The notes: generated by a model from the letters alone, not told the origin. A stretch of DNA of 64,000 nucleotides from Diadema setosum (GCF_964275005.1 NC_092700.1:18419015-18483014); one strand, 5' to 3'; shown: positions 10,943 to 22,119, counted from the first letter of the stretch. A program made the numbers and translations.

Positions 10943-13900
10943 TTTCGACATTACTTTAGAAGGCTCTTAATTCTGGCGAAAATTTAGCAAGTTATCTTTT
11001 TTTTTCTGCTTTTCTCAAATTGATCAGATTGGCAAAGTGTCACGGAAGTTTTGTCTCGATGTATTTTCACTTGAAGTAATAAACTTCTTTTTTTTTTCTA
11101 GCAGGATAAAGCTTTCGGAAACCAATAATAAAATCACATCTTGAATAATATTATCTAATCTATTTTTTGTTTTGATTATAAACAACTCACTTCCTGCACG
11201 ACATGACTTGTTAATGTCTGTTCCTGTAATTATAGATTATGATCAACGGCAGGAAGGGGGGGGGGGGAGGAATCGTCTTTAGACAGGTTTGATACCCACC
11301 TTATAGGAATGGACCCTATGGCGTATAAATTGTAGACAGTACAACAAAGCAATTTCCATCCTGTCTCACATGAAACGTATCTTAAAGGGATGGTATACAA
11401 TAGTGAAGATTCATCTTTGAACATTTTGCGAGACACTTAGAAACCACTTCATGAAATTTAAAAGAGGGTTGAATTCTAAGAGGAATTCAAAGTTTATTTG
11501 GTTACAAAACCTGGCTTTGATACAGCTGAGATGATATATAAAAAAAGATAAAACCAAGCGATCCTAATAAAATGTGAGTCCCATCTTTTATTAGGGTCTC
11601 TTTGTTTTGAATAACTCAGCCATTTTGAAGCCAACTTTTAGCAAATAAACTTTGAATTCCACGTAGAATTGTAAGCTCTTTCATATTTCATAAGAGTTTT
11701 TTCATTATCTCATAAAATCATCATCAGAAAATATTGGAATCCTGCATAGCCACCGACAAGACCCATCTTAATCGAAACGTACCATCTCTTTGAATGGAGT
11801 CACAGCAGGGGTGTCACAAATACACGTATCATAAGTTCCATGATGTAGGAGGATTATTATGTTCACCATTGTTGTTGCGTGCAAACTGAGAGATGCACTA
11901 AAGTTTAATTGCCTTCGCCGTCACTCCATTTTTCAGTGTTGTTCGGAGTGGAAAGCAAGGTCGAAAGATCATTAGAATACAGACGTCATAAGGCATACGT
12001 TTACGTTCACATACTCAGTAATCTCTAAAGGCCGTGTCATACCATTCCGGGCAAGCTACGCGGGCTTGTGGCGAGAAGGTAGTTTCCAGCACGTAGAAGA
12101 TTTTCAGTGGGCGAACAAGAATGTTTGCAATTTCATTTATATGCCTTGTCATGCCGTATCTGGGGAAGTTTTGCTGCTTGACTTGCGGGGAAACAAATTT
12201 ACTCCCCGGAGCTCTCCGCAGTTGGTCCGCACCTGACAGTATCTAGCGCGTATCCCGCCTGTAGTTGCCCGGAGGTGCTCACGCAAGTCCGATTTAACCG
12301 CAGCCAAGTTTTGAGCATGATCAAAACTTTTTCCGGGTGAGTCGCGGGGATGCCCGGAGAGGTCCACGCAGAACGCCAGTAGGAGGCCCTTAGCGGCAGC
12401 ACTTCCCAGGCAACTCCCACGCAGGTACTTCGCAGTCCCCGTATGCAGCCATGATAATGACATTCCGTGGGACTTTGCCATTCCATCAGAGGAATTCCTT
12501 CACTGAGTTGTCAGCCCCCACGCGACTGGTACAAAGGTCACACAGTATACCCGCAAGTAGAATAAAGTAGAACGCGTCCAGCAAGTAAGACACATGCACT
12601 GACTCACCCGCATCCTTGTTCCCCCTCAGAAATTGCCAATATGCTGGAAAATCCCTACACGCAACAAGCTTCTCAAAGAACAATTTTTACTATCCGGACG
12701 TCCCCGGAATGAGCCGCATATGACAGTAACTAGCACGTATCTCACCCGTAGTCACTCGGAGGTGGCACGCAAATCTTTTTTACCCGCAACCATGTTTAGG
12801 CCCTGTCACACCTTTCCCGGCAGCGAAGGCGTGACACTGCCTTAATGTAGGAAACACATGGCACTCAAACAAATCATTGATCTATGTGATATTAAGGGAC
12901 CAATGCAATGCAAATGCACACTGGCTCTGTTGATGAATAATACCATATGGCTATAAGTGTTACAACAAAAAAAAACAAAAAAAAAAAACAACTTAATGAT
13001 ATCATGCGCCATGTAGGCAGGCCTATTTCACAGTAGTTATCTGCTTTATAGTTTTGTTTTACTGAAGGTTTCTTTGATTCACCCTCACAAGCAAAGCATA
13101 CAGTATTTTCGTATACTTTCAATATTTTGCAAATTTTACATTTCCTTTATTATGCATTATGGTCTATGCATTCAATTTCTGTAAAATACACGTATTTCTG
13201 CTGGATTTACATGTTTATTTGGGAAAAATAATAAGTGATGATCAGGAAGATTGTAAATTCACAAAAGTGATCAAATTTGTATTGCATGTAGGTCATATTG
13301 GGTTTCGTCAGAAACACAGCACCATTCGTGCTCTTTTGAAGTTTATTGACAACGCCGCACGTACTATAGATGACCATTCCCATCTTGTTGGTATCTTCCT
13401 GGACTTCTCCAAGGCCTTCGATACAATTAATCACGAAATTTTACTTCATAAATTGTCTCATTATGGTATACGAGGGAAGGCCTTGGAGTGGTTCAGGATT
13501 TACCTGCAAAACCGAAAACAATATGTATCCTTGAACGAGCACAGCTGTAGTCTTGAAGTTAAATGTGGCGTCCCCCAGGGTAGTATATTAGGACCTTTAC
13601 TTTTCATCATTTACATAAATGATTTTTGTAGATCATCCGACATACTTTCTTTTATACTTTTTGCCGATGATTCAAATATTTTCTTCTCCTACCAAAATCC
13701 AATCCAATCTTGTCCATACTGTTAATTCCGAATTAAAAAAAGTGACTCAATGGATAAGAGCCAACAAATTATCACTGAATCTTCAGGAAACTAACTATAT
13801 GTTATGCAGTAAGTCTATAGAAGTTTTACCCACTGTTATCATCTTTGATGACGTTCACTTTAAAGAGCGTGTATCTCATACAAAGTTTCTCGGTATTACA

Positions 13901-16900
13901 ATGGACGATAAACTTTCGTGGAAGCCTCATATTATTAATATTAGTAAAATAATTTCGCGTAATATTGGTATTATCAATAGACTTAAATCTCATATCCCGT
14001 TGTCTTCTTTGCTGACGTTGTATTTTTCATTAATATTACCTTATTTAAATTATGGAATTTTAGCATGGGGTAGTGCCCATCAAACTTTATTAGATATATT
14101 ATTGTTATTACAAAAAAGGCACTTCGTATTATTTGTGGCGTTTCTCCACGTTCCCATGCAGATCCATTATTTGCTAGATATAAGATTTTAAAAATCAAAG
14201 ATTTGTTTTTCTTTCAGCTGGGTCACTTTATGTTTAATTATAACACAAATGCACTTCCCAGCATTTTTGATTCAATGTTTCCACGAAATCAATCTTTTCA
14301 TAATTATCCCACAAGGCGATCAAATGAGTTTCATTTACCCCTTCTGAGAACGTTATTGGCTCAAAATACATTTATATACACTGGCCCCAGATTTTGGAAT
14401 TCTTTAAGTTGTGACATAAAAAATTCTTTATCTTTGAATTCGTTTAAGCGTAAGTTGAAACATTTCTTGTTGAACTCATATTAAGATAATATTATATACG
14501 ATTCATTACTTAGCTGGTCTTTACAGCCTAAGGGTTCATCGTCAATAATTATTGATTTCATCATTGTGTATTTTTTACATTATCTTATTTGTATAAACTT
14601 TGCTCGGTTGATTGAGCTGAAACACCTCAATTCCCTCTTACGATCCCGATGTTCAGCGTGTTGGTTTTTCCTTTCATTTCCTTTTTCTTTCTCTCCTTCC
14701 TTTCCATTATTCTTTTGTGTTTTATTGCTGTCATGGTATACCCTTCTGTTAAGTAATGTCGTTGTGTTTCTACTGTCTTGTTCTGTCCTGTCTTGTTCTC
14801 TCCTGTCTTTGTAAAAAAAAAAAAGTTTAATGTATTCACAAGAATCCTTTGAGTGGTTCACAATTTACAAGCATGCTTTTCAGTGAACCTCTCAGTTCTT
14901 TCTTTTTTTTTTCCTCCAAACATAACTTTGTATTCTGCCGGTATGCATGTATAATTTCCTATTTGTTAACCATTATCTACCATGTAAAGTCGAATACATG
15001 CCTATGTTATATCTTCTGATTCATTTCGTGTTATGTTTGACAAAAAAGAAAGAAGGAATGAAATAAATGAAATGAAAAATATTGATATGGCCATGGATCA
15101 AAGACGACGTATATAAGAATGTAGTTTTAAGTGCCTGTATACAACTCTTGTTGCAAATGAAATACTGTAATGAATTTAAATTATGGATTATTTTATTAAT
15201 GTTAGGCTTACTTATTCTCCCTTGAGATACGTTTTCTTTAATTGAAATAATGTCCTTACACGCTAATTGTGTCCAGGACAAGACTCGCTCCTCTTTCACG
15301 TTGTCTGCAGGTGTCTTTTTCCTGTATAATATAGGCTGGTGCTGAAATACGATGGCAAGCAAATCTACATGGCAGGAACTGGTACCGACTACTCGGAACT
15401 TCTGGAAAATTTTACTGGTAAGTACGGCCTATATCGATACACGAGAAAATGGCTATTTGAAATCATCTCAATTTCTGCTTTTGTTTTCTGTTTCTGTATA
15501 ATGGGTATATCAGAATGTCAGTCAACGTTCTTCTGGGCCAACTTTGGTATAAGAATGTATTACAGGAGAGATTTTAATGTGGGTATTTACAAGTATAATC
15601 ATGAAATAAAATTTGATCAAACAAAAGCGAAAGTAAAATTACCGCATCAAAGTACTCTTGATCGTTTCCCGCCATGTATACAGAAGACGATCGAGTGTAC
15701 GCGTACGTACGATTTACGTACTGTATGAACGGGGATGTGAATCAGATGAGAAGCTCTTTTGTGTTTATCACATGGATTGGACCTGGCGTTTCTCCACTGA
15801 AGAAGGCTAAAGTATCAACCGACAAGGCTTTCGTGAAGGAGATCATGCCGGTAAATGACAAAACTATGAAACTCTTCTCTTTTACTGCCTTTTGTCATAA
15901 AAAGTTACGATTGTATAAGAAATATCTTTTGAATCCCACTTTGTATGGAAAGGAAGTGTATATATAGAAAATGTCGGAATTACGTAACCATGAAGACACG
16001 ACAAGCTAAAAGAGATTATCTTAATAGGAAATTTGGTATTCAAGTAAAAGGTAATAAGAAAAGTACTTGGAAATTGATTAATAATCTTTTGTATAAAAGT
16101 AAGGAAAAGACAGTTATATATTGAATCTCTTTATTTTAGAAAAAGTAACCAACAGTCAAGATATTTTAAATACATTCAATGATCATTTTGTTAATATTGG
16201 TTCTAAACTGCAAGAGTTAAATAATGATATAGATGAGAATACTGTGCATAGTAAATCTTTTCAACATTATCTGAAAATGCCAAATAATAATATTCTTTTT
16301 TTTTAAGCCAATAACAAATGATGAAATAATAACTATAGTTAATAATATGAAGAATAATATCAGCGCTGGCAGGTATTGATGACATTGACATCAAGACCTA
16401 ATTTTCTGCTGCCGTCGACCTAGCCTCGTGGCTGAAAAAGATGGTAACTGCCAGGGAACGAGTGATCGCGAGGCCGAGTGGCGCAAAGACAAATAAAAGA
16501 GAGAAAACACATTTACAAGATCGTCAGAGCAGGGACAGCGTGTAGGGGATATGATATGAGTCCCTGCAGCTGTGAGAGAAAAGAAAGTCTGAAAAATGAG
16601 AAATTGGAGACGATACCACAAATATGGACCTGTTCGACAACTATGCCGAGCAGTCTAAATTAATTTCCCCATAATTTATCATCTGTTAATTTGTGCTGTC
16701 ATTAGAGCACTGTAGAAGAGAATAGTGTGCTTTTAAGCTTATGTTTAAACTATTGTATAAAATCCTGGAGTTTGTTTAATTTCAGTATTCCAAAGTTTGA
16801 GGCCATTATGAATAAAAGTATTTGCCCATATTTCTATACGTCTCTCTTTTCTTTTTTTGTATAGTCCATAATGCGAGTTCAATGTGTATGCGTTTATTTT

Positions 16901-19275
16901 TTTTTTCTTAAATGAAGACTCTAAAAAAATCAGGCAGTTCAAAATTACGTAATTTGTGCATCAAAGTTCAAGTTCTAGTCGAGTTCTTATTTGTCTCCGT
17001 TGTTATAGCTGCAGAGAACTGTGTTTACCTCCAAAAGTCATGTGTCCTGTATATGCCCTGAATGACTAGAAATTATTATCTTGTCCTTAAATGGCGTCTG
17101 CGTCCATGTTTGTTTTCTCTCTTTTTTTCTTAAGATTCCGTAATTCCCATGATACAGAGCGCATACGGTTCTCGTGCACAACATGAAATAAAAATACACT
17201 TAACGGCCATTTGTAACTTGAGTGTTTTTAAATGTGCATATACTTATAAGTCTGTCAAACGGTCGTCAACCATATTGGTGGACTCTGACAAGACGTAGAC
17301 CACCTGGAACCCCTATGCATTTTGTACACTGACATAATAAACATCTTAAACATGTATTTTTGTTTGTTCTTTGTTTATTTTTTTAATCTATTTTGATTTT
17401 TTTGTTGTTTGTTCTTAATAGATGAAACATAAAGAATGCATGCCTCAAGCGGTGTAATAGTAGATTGGAAGAAGACCCATAACGTAATCTCTTCTTTTTT
17501 TCGGAATAGAATGATGATGAAACTGGGAGGGGGGAATATAAGCCTGTATCTATGAAAAATAAGTTCAAGCAAGCTTGAATAATACGTCGACAGTCATGTT
17601 ACCAATTTAGTGGAATCAGAGAGGTTCATGTACTTTCCTGATTTTGCTTTGTCATGTTTTATTTTTCTTTTGCGCACAAAATTTAGAAATGGAGATAACC
17701 ACTTTATTGTCTTGATGTCATTCTTGAGTCTGACAAGCTCTCGAGTTTATGTGTTTGGTCTACGTCTCATTACAACAGCAATTCCAGAAGGAAATTCTGG
17801 CCGATGAAAAGTCGGAGGTCAAGTACGAGAACATTATGAAGGTATTACGCAAATTGAGTGGCAACCCTGCAGCAGTACAGGTAAGTCAGTGATGATAACA
17901 ACTATTCAGCATTAATATATAATTATTATAGACACATCAAGAGAAGTAGAAACAAAACATACTCACACGTACACGCATGTATGTATATATAATAAAATAC
18001 ATTATATATGTATATATATATATACATGTGTGTGTGTGTGTGTAACGCATAAATGAAAATCATGCAAGAATATACTGCATGTGGGGGCGTTTTGATCGGA
18101 TATTTTACTGACAAACTGTTACAAGCTACTGAAATCCTTGCATCTGATTGTCTAAGAGCGATTTTTTTTTTTTTTTTTTTTTTTTTTTTGGTCGGACAAC
18201 TTTGTTTGACAAGATGCATCATAAATGAGCCCCCCCTCCCGCACATGCGCAAAACTTCGGCGGTATTGTCGATTTTTGATGATGCGAGACATGTCTATCC
18301 TCATGCTTTGTTGACCTTGACCTTTTTCTTGTCGTTGCTACCTATTTCTTCTACATCTACCTAGTTTGCAGGCACAAACCCTTGTTGGTCGTATAGGAGT
18401 CTGCATGCGCCAAGACTAATACACGCGCCACTACACTGCAGCCTCTCCCAACAAGGGAGAAGCTTCAACACAGGGCCTATGAGACAGTGCCAAAGTGGTG
18501 CAAGTAGTAGTCTTGGCGCAGACTCCTTTACGACCAACAAGGGTTTGTGCCTGCAAACTAACATCTACCCTCTGAACATCCCTTATAAAAAGCTTAATTT
18601 TTTGGTCTCCTCCTTATGCTAAAGACGTGCCTATGTGATGGTGTAGCCCCTGCGTTTTATCAAAGTTTTGTCATTTGTAAGCAGTGATGAAGTATCGGAA
18701 TTTTATGTACACCATACTGAAAACAAAAATAAACAGTTCTATACAACATAATTATCATGTATAGTTCGTGTGCACAAATAGAAACATTCCTTCATGCGGT
18801 ACATACATCACGCTTTGGTTGTTGTTTTTTTTTTTCCAATTATGAAGTAACCCCCAAAAGAAGAATGTCAGAGTAATTTTTTCTCTGTTCTTGTATCTTT
18901 GTAATGTAATTGCATAACAAGTCCCATTAATAGGGCCCTTAGTTATGTACAATGTGTGTTGTAAACTGTTACTTTGATGGTCAAATATTGAACAGATACA
19001 AAGTATTGTATTTCTTGCAAACACTAATTTAAGACTTTGTGTTCTGATTTTTTTTCCCATATGTATAGTATATATCTATATTAAATGTACTATATTTTCG
19101 AGATGCAAATGTATTTTCAAATTTTCTTGATGGCTTGAAGTAATTGTCTGTCCAAATAAGTATTATTTTCATTTTTCTTTTCTTTTGCCAGCCATGCCCG
19201 GGAACTGCCAAACGGGAAGAAGAGTTCCAAAACTTGCTGAAGCGTATCTTGAGTGTGTTGCTGGATGATAATTAG
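8944..19275 (+). CDS. COTL1: Coactosin-like actin-binding protein (ADF-H domain) with putative signal peptide
   Basis: Five coding exons (8944-9077, 15335-15417, 15684-15850, 17779-17880, 19192-19275) join in frame to 189 residues. Residues about 25-162 align by eye with human coactosin-like protein: WLVLKYDGKQIY with WVTFKYDGSTI, DDRVYAYVRF with DDVRLFAFVRF, FVFITWIGPGV with FALITWIGENV, and KVSTDKAFVKE with KTGTDKTLVKE. Coactosins bind F-actin in the cytosol. Two things are odd. Residues 1-20 read as a classic signal peptide (charged start, VIVWLAVIAP core, TFA-Q cleavage context), and the last exon adds a 27-residue tail ending LLKRILSVLLDDN. Without these about 142 residues remain, the usual family length. 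The alternative start at 8896 would extend the N-terminus by 16 residues. Family assignment is secure; secretion is inference. Confidence 0.9.
9097..9124. repeat. Short perfect hairpin in intron 1
   Basis: GGTGATCCGAG, a short loop, then CTCGGATCACC, about 20 bases past the exon 1 donor. It is probably the end of a worn repeat. Confidence 0.6.
9470..10235 (+). mobile_element. L1/Tx1-type LINE fragment in coactosin intron 1
   Basis: An open frame of about 200 codons starts in the end of an APE-type endonuclease (QSRLDYWLISEDLVDF, then APDHSAIGLGF). It continues through the linker (RSFYWKFNNSLCNDMVYVQQ, LKWKIRQFTQTYSKK) and after a frameshift near 10040 reads RSRASWYEGGERDVRYFTQL...DIIYDETGIINEIKDFY, the lead-in to the reverse transcriptase. 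This order is typical of the L1/Tx1 group. Both ends are missing. Confidence 0.75.
10243..10349. repeat. Small inverted-repeat unit next to the LINE fragment
   Basis: GAGGTGTCTTAGCC at the left mirrors GGCTGAGACACC at the right, about 100 bp apart, with a G-rich stretch between. Possibly a tiny MITE. Confidence 0.35.
10350..11381. other. Intron 1 sequence, low complexity, no gene
   Basis: T-rich tracts, a (TC)n run near 10910-10937 and a loosely repeated phrase (ctttttctgctttttctcaa...gatcagattg at about 10739 and 11005), suggesting an old duplication about 265 bp apart. No exon seen. Confidence 0.4.
11382..11794. mobile_element. Palindromic TTAA-flanked MITE, family A, copy 1
   Basis: Starts TTAAAGGGATGGTATAC and ends TACCATCTCTTTGAA; the two halves are near-complementary over most of the length. 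The centre carries the matching phrases CCTAATAAAATGTGAGTCCC and TTTTATTAGGG. The same family occurs at 42780-43175 and 46909-47294. It is non-coding. Confidence 0.8.
12026..12842. repeat. GC-rich interspersed repeat with internal direct duplication
   Basis: Distinctly GC-richer than its surroundings. About 90 bp near 12222-12312 recurs at 12708-12798 (offset about 487), for example GACAGTATCTAGCGCGTAT against GACAGTAACTAGCACGTAT. The opening phrase GTGTCATACCATTCCGGGCA is echoed at the end as CTGTCACACCTTTCCCGGCA in the same direction. Reading frames inside it have no recognisable similarity. Confidence 0.6.
13159..14830 (+). mobile_element. CR1/jockey-type LINE, 5'-truncated, reverse transcriptase largely preserved
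   Basis: Reverse-transcriptase motifs appear in order: GFRQKHSTIRALL, FLDFSKAFDTINHEIL (motif A), GVPQGSILGPLLF (motif B), FADDSN (motif C), then KFLGITMDDKLSW, and the C-terminal YTGPRFWNSLSCDI...FKRKLKHFLL. The frame is interrupted: coding passes from 13159-13725 to the frame of 13619-14191 and then to 14203-14484, so at least two frameshifts are present. A 3' UTR follows, ending in an A-run near 14812-14823. No endonuclease is present. It lies in sense orientation in coactosin intron 1. Confidence 0.85.
15335..15417 (+). CDS. COTL1: Coactosin-like gene, coding exon 2
   Basis: Acceptor ataatatag, donor gtaagt. Encodes W(L)VLKYDGKQIYMAGTG and DYSELLENFT, the first strands of the ADF-H fold. 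Enters in phase 2 and leaves in phase 1, matching its neighbours. Confidence 0.9.
15684..15850 (+). CDS. COTL1: Coactosin-like gene, coding exon 3
   Basis: Acceptor tgtatacag, donor gtaaat. Encodes the most conserved block (YAYVRF, FVFITWIG, LKKAKVSTDKAFVKE). A short insertion, YCMNGDV, replaces the human TGDA loop. Confidence 0.92.
15958..16378 (+). mobile_element. LINE fragment, region before the reverse transcriptase
   Basis: Successive frames read KTRQAKRDYLNRKFGIQ...KSTWKLINNLL and then ILNTFNDHFVNIGSKL...PITNDEIITIVNNM. This is the usual linker and N-terminal RT sequence of CR1/jockey-like LINEs. Several stops and shifts; it lies in coactosin intron 3. Confidence 0.65.
16379..17778. 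other. Coactosin intron 3 remainder; no gene
   Basis: AT-rich with T-runs. 16390-16600 is a more GC-rich block, probably an unidentified repeat, in which ...gcagggac... (about 16531) is mirrored by gtccctgc (about 16560). No exon was recognised. Confidence 0.35.
17779..17880 (+). CDS. COTL1: Coactosin-like gene, coding exon 4
   Basis: Acceptor tacaacag, donor gtaagt, both phase 0. Reads QFQKEILADEKSEVKYENI...LRKLSG, equivalent to the C-terminal helix NFAKEFVISDRKELEEDFI...LKKAGG of the human protein. Confidence 0.88.
18125..18191. repeat. Poly-T tract
   Basis: An uninterrupted T-run of nearly 30 bases ends near 18189, in coactosin intron 4. A (TA)n/(TG)n stretch lies just upstream at 18003-18043. 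Confidence 0.9.
18362..18560. mobile_element. MULE-like MITE with 9-bp target duplication
   Basis: A 199-bp element with nearly perfect inverted ends of about 55 bp (TAGTTTGCAGGCACAAACCC inward from both sides). It is flanked by the identical 9-mer ACATCTACC at 18353-18361 and 18561-18569. A 9-bp duplication with long terminal inverted repeats points to the Mutator superfamily. Well preserved, so probably young. Non-coding. Confidence 0.85.
19192..19275 (+). CDS. COTL1: Coactosin-like gene, last coding exon
   Basis: Acceptor cttttgccag, phase 0. Encodes 27 residues (PCPGTAKREEEFQNLLKRIL...) and the stop TAG. This replaces the short tail of vertebrate coactosins; the sequence predicts an amphipathic helix. 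It has no counterpart I recognise, so this exon is less certain than exons 2-4. Confidence 0.7.
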   Translation, partial: PCPGTAKREEEFQNLLKRILSVLLDDN

Positions 19276-19338
19276 ACAGACCGGTCATATATTAAGTCAC
19301 GACGTTAAACCAGCATGGAAGAATCGTATCATATACCA

Positions 19339-19380
19339 TTATTTCATTTCATTTCATTTTATTTCATTTCATTTCATTTG
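19339..19380. repeat. (TTTCA)n pentanucleotide repeat
   Basis: About eight units of TTTCA/TTTTA in the coactosin 3' flank. Confidence 0.9.
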
Positions 19381-20785
19381 GTCTTATATTCGTCATTGTC
19401 CGTGTAGCCACGTTCATTTCCCGTGTAAGAGATATCTTTGTCATGTTTGTAGGCCCTATTAGAAAGCTAAAAACATTTTTTCTATTTCTCAGTGTTACTA
19501 TAATACTCAATTTTTACAGTATGTATATGAACATGGATTTGAATGTACAAACCAAGTCATATTGGACAGAATTCACAAAGATAGATTAAATCAAACTTAT
19601 GTTTATTCATTTAATCAATGGACTAAAACTGAATAGGCGTATCTTCCACATGCGCGTGTCGGCATGTATTGTGGATGTGTGTTGGGACTGTAAACGACGT
19701 GTGACCAGTATAACGCAGCCGAATGTTTGTTACCACAGCGTTGCATAATCAACGAACTTTGTGAATTCCCTAGGTACCATGTTTGCAGTGATAGGAAGGA
19801 ATAAGCAGTGGAGTTCTGTGCATTATGTAGGCTACATTCTGGAATCAGTGACTCCATTTCAGGATTGATAAAGAAAACAAAACAGATTTAAATGAACGAC
19901 TGCAATTACAAGGACTATATAGGTAATCACTATGATCATCTTAACCGTGTTTCTGTGGTTGATAATCAAAGTTGTTCTATTATACACAGTTATTTTCCAA
20001 AATGTGTTGTATTCCGTTTTTATCTAATTGATTTTTTTTTTTATGCAGAAATGACTTCAGTTTTAGTAATCTCACAAAGTAAACACTACAAAGTATATTG
20101 ATAATTTTGAGAGAAAATAAGAGAAACCAGGCAATGATTGATGAGTTTTGTTCGAGAAAATGTGCTAGTAAAATCCAGCTGGATCTGATCAAAAAGACAG
20201 TGTCTGTGTTTGCCTGACCGCTCTTTCCACGCAGAGTAAGCTGGCTACCTTTCCTACTGTGAACAGGGTGTAGCTGTCCACATGATATACACAATATTTG
20301 ATTAATAGCCGTAAGTACAATAACTTTTAACTATGTATACATAATACATTCTTTGGATGTATTGAGGAAACATGGGGGAGGATGGTTTAGTGCTCATTAC
20401 AGAAAAATATATAAAGTTACAGACTGTCACTATAAGCAATTTAGTATACGTGTCGTACATAACTGTGCTATATATTTATCTATTTTTTTTTTTTTGGTTC
20501 CATAACCTTCCAAATAAAAACAACACGGAAAAATATTACATTTTCAAAAATTAATGTACAAACGTAGATTTTAGAGGCAAATTACTTTTCTCCTTCCCAT
20601 TTATGGGGCAATGGAACACAAGGTCATTTTATAAAAACACTTCGAAGCTTAAAAATAGGAAAATCTAAGTCCTTCTTCTTACCATCAAACGTAAATTTAC
20701 CAACTTTTGGATGGGAACTAATGTGTTCTTAGATACTTTGATTTGTTTGCTTTATTTTGTGTCCTGTGCATATAATTGCTTGAGT
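19381..20785. other. Intergenic, no gene recognised
   Basis: AT-rich. A 28-codon frame at 20132-20218 after a CAG has no recognisable similarity. No clear polyadenylation signal for the coactosin-like gene could be assigned here. Confidence 0.35.
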
Positions 20786-20787
20786 GC

Positions 20788-21320
20788 TGTTCGTTATTCC
20801 GAAGGTTCGTTATTCCGAAGGTTCGTTTATCCGAAACACACAAATTCCCTATACCTAGAGCAGGGCTCGACACTAACGGTGGCCCAGGGCCACCAAAAAC
20901 GCACGTCGGGCCACTAAAATTTTACAAATGAAGAATTTGGTGGCCAGATCGGGCCACCAAAAAAGGTCGGATGTTTGCCTTTGGGCCACCAAAAATAAAA
21001 GTTAGTGTGTAGCCCTGCCTAGAGGTTCGTTAATCCGAACATTTGTGGCGTTATTCCGAAGGTTCGTTGTTGCGAAGGTTCGTTTATCCGAAAATGAAAT
21101 AGGGTTCGTTATTCCGAAGGTGCATTGATCCGGCAATGCGAATAGGGTCGGTAACGAACCTTCGGAATGACGAGCTTTGTTTCATTTTCGGATTAACGAA
21201 CCTTCGGAATAACGAACCTTTTTATCACTTTCGGATTAATGAACCTTCGGAATAATAAACCTTATCACATTTTTGGATTAACGAACCTTCGGAATAACGA
21301 ACCTTCGGAATAACGAACTG
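20788..21320. repeat. Inverted array of TTCGTTATTCCGAA-type units
   Basis: About 15 copies of a 14-17-bp unit. In the left half it reads GGTTCGTTATTCCGAA; from about 21150 it reads in reverse complement, TTCGGAATAACGAACC. The region is therefore a large imperfect palindrome made of short tandem units. It is interrupted at 20861-21017 by a MITE. A worn relative lies at 30-165. Confidence 0.8.
20861..21017. mobile_element. hAT-like MITE nested in the short-unit array
   Basis: A 157-bp element with ends CAGGGCTCGACACTAAC and GTTAGTGTGTAGCCCTG (inverted). It is flanked by the identical 7-mer CCTAGAG at 20854-20860 and 21018-21024. CAGGG...CCCTG ends are typical of hAT elements, whose usual duplication is 8 bp. 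The inside repeats GGGCCACC-type phrases. Non-coding. Confidence 0.8.
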
Positions 21321-22119
21321 TAACCAATTGCTTGTCCTGTGCATTTAATTGCTTCTTTTTTGCATGATGTTCTAACAATGTCTACTTATCTGCTTTTGAA
21401 TTATAAGCTTTGTTTGCTGTAATTTACAACTTCAATAATATCACTTGAAAAACTACACATTCATTTCACTCTGGCTGAATAAGTATTTCTGACGATTTGA
21501 TTCTTTGATCTCTCCTTGTCTTGTTCTTTTATTATGTGAGTATCGCTTACATTTGTATTGGCTATACTATAAATTCATCATCATTTGCAAGCATTAAGAA
21601 ATTTGAAGACTTTTCATTGTGTCAGATTTGTTTCTAGCATTACTGACTCCGTAAATAAGTGAAAGCATGTATGGGTGAATGGATCCATAAATGTATGCAA
21701 GTATGAATGAATGAATCAATCAATGAATAGATAATTAGATAAATAAATGAATAAATAGAAGATTGATAAAGGAAGACGATGGGGAAGGAGAGTAAACGAA
21801 CGGCAGGTGCATAGGGAATAATAATCAAATTGAGAAAGAATGTCCATGTATGTGGCATCGGAGAGCAACACATTGTTCCTTTAAGGGGAATGAAGCTCAG
21901 AATTTAGTTAATCATGCAGAAACAATAGCTTACATTTAGTTAAATTTTGTTTATTAAAAGTTATTTTAGATTCAGCAGTTGTTCAGTACTGCTGTAATCG
22001 GATAAGAAGATTGCAACAATTTGTGATGTCACAATCGGACAATGATATAAAGAAAATATAAGCAGAATTCCACAAACATTAATAGCAATTACTTATGAGA
22101 AGCACATATCCTTTGACTT
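21321..22119. other. Intergenic with AATG/AATA simple repeats; no gene
   Basis: Imperfect tetranucleotide repeats at about 21690-21765. No coding similarity. Confidence 0.45.

Noticed and set aside
12149-12845. Overlapping frames of 65-110 codons on both strands in the GC-rich block
   Set aside because: GC-rich, stop-poor repeat DNA with internal duplication; none shows conserved protein features.
18003-18043. Z-DNA or promoter-like (TA)n/(TG)n element in coactosin intron 4
   Set aside because: Ordinary dinucleotide microsatellite with no other promoter features nearby.
20132-20218. 28-codon exon-like frame after a CAG in the coactosin 3' flank
   Set aside because: No recognisable similarity, no neighbouring exon in phase, and short enough to arise by chance.
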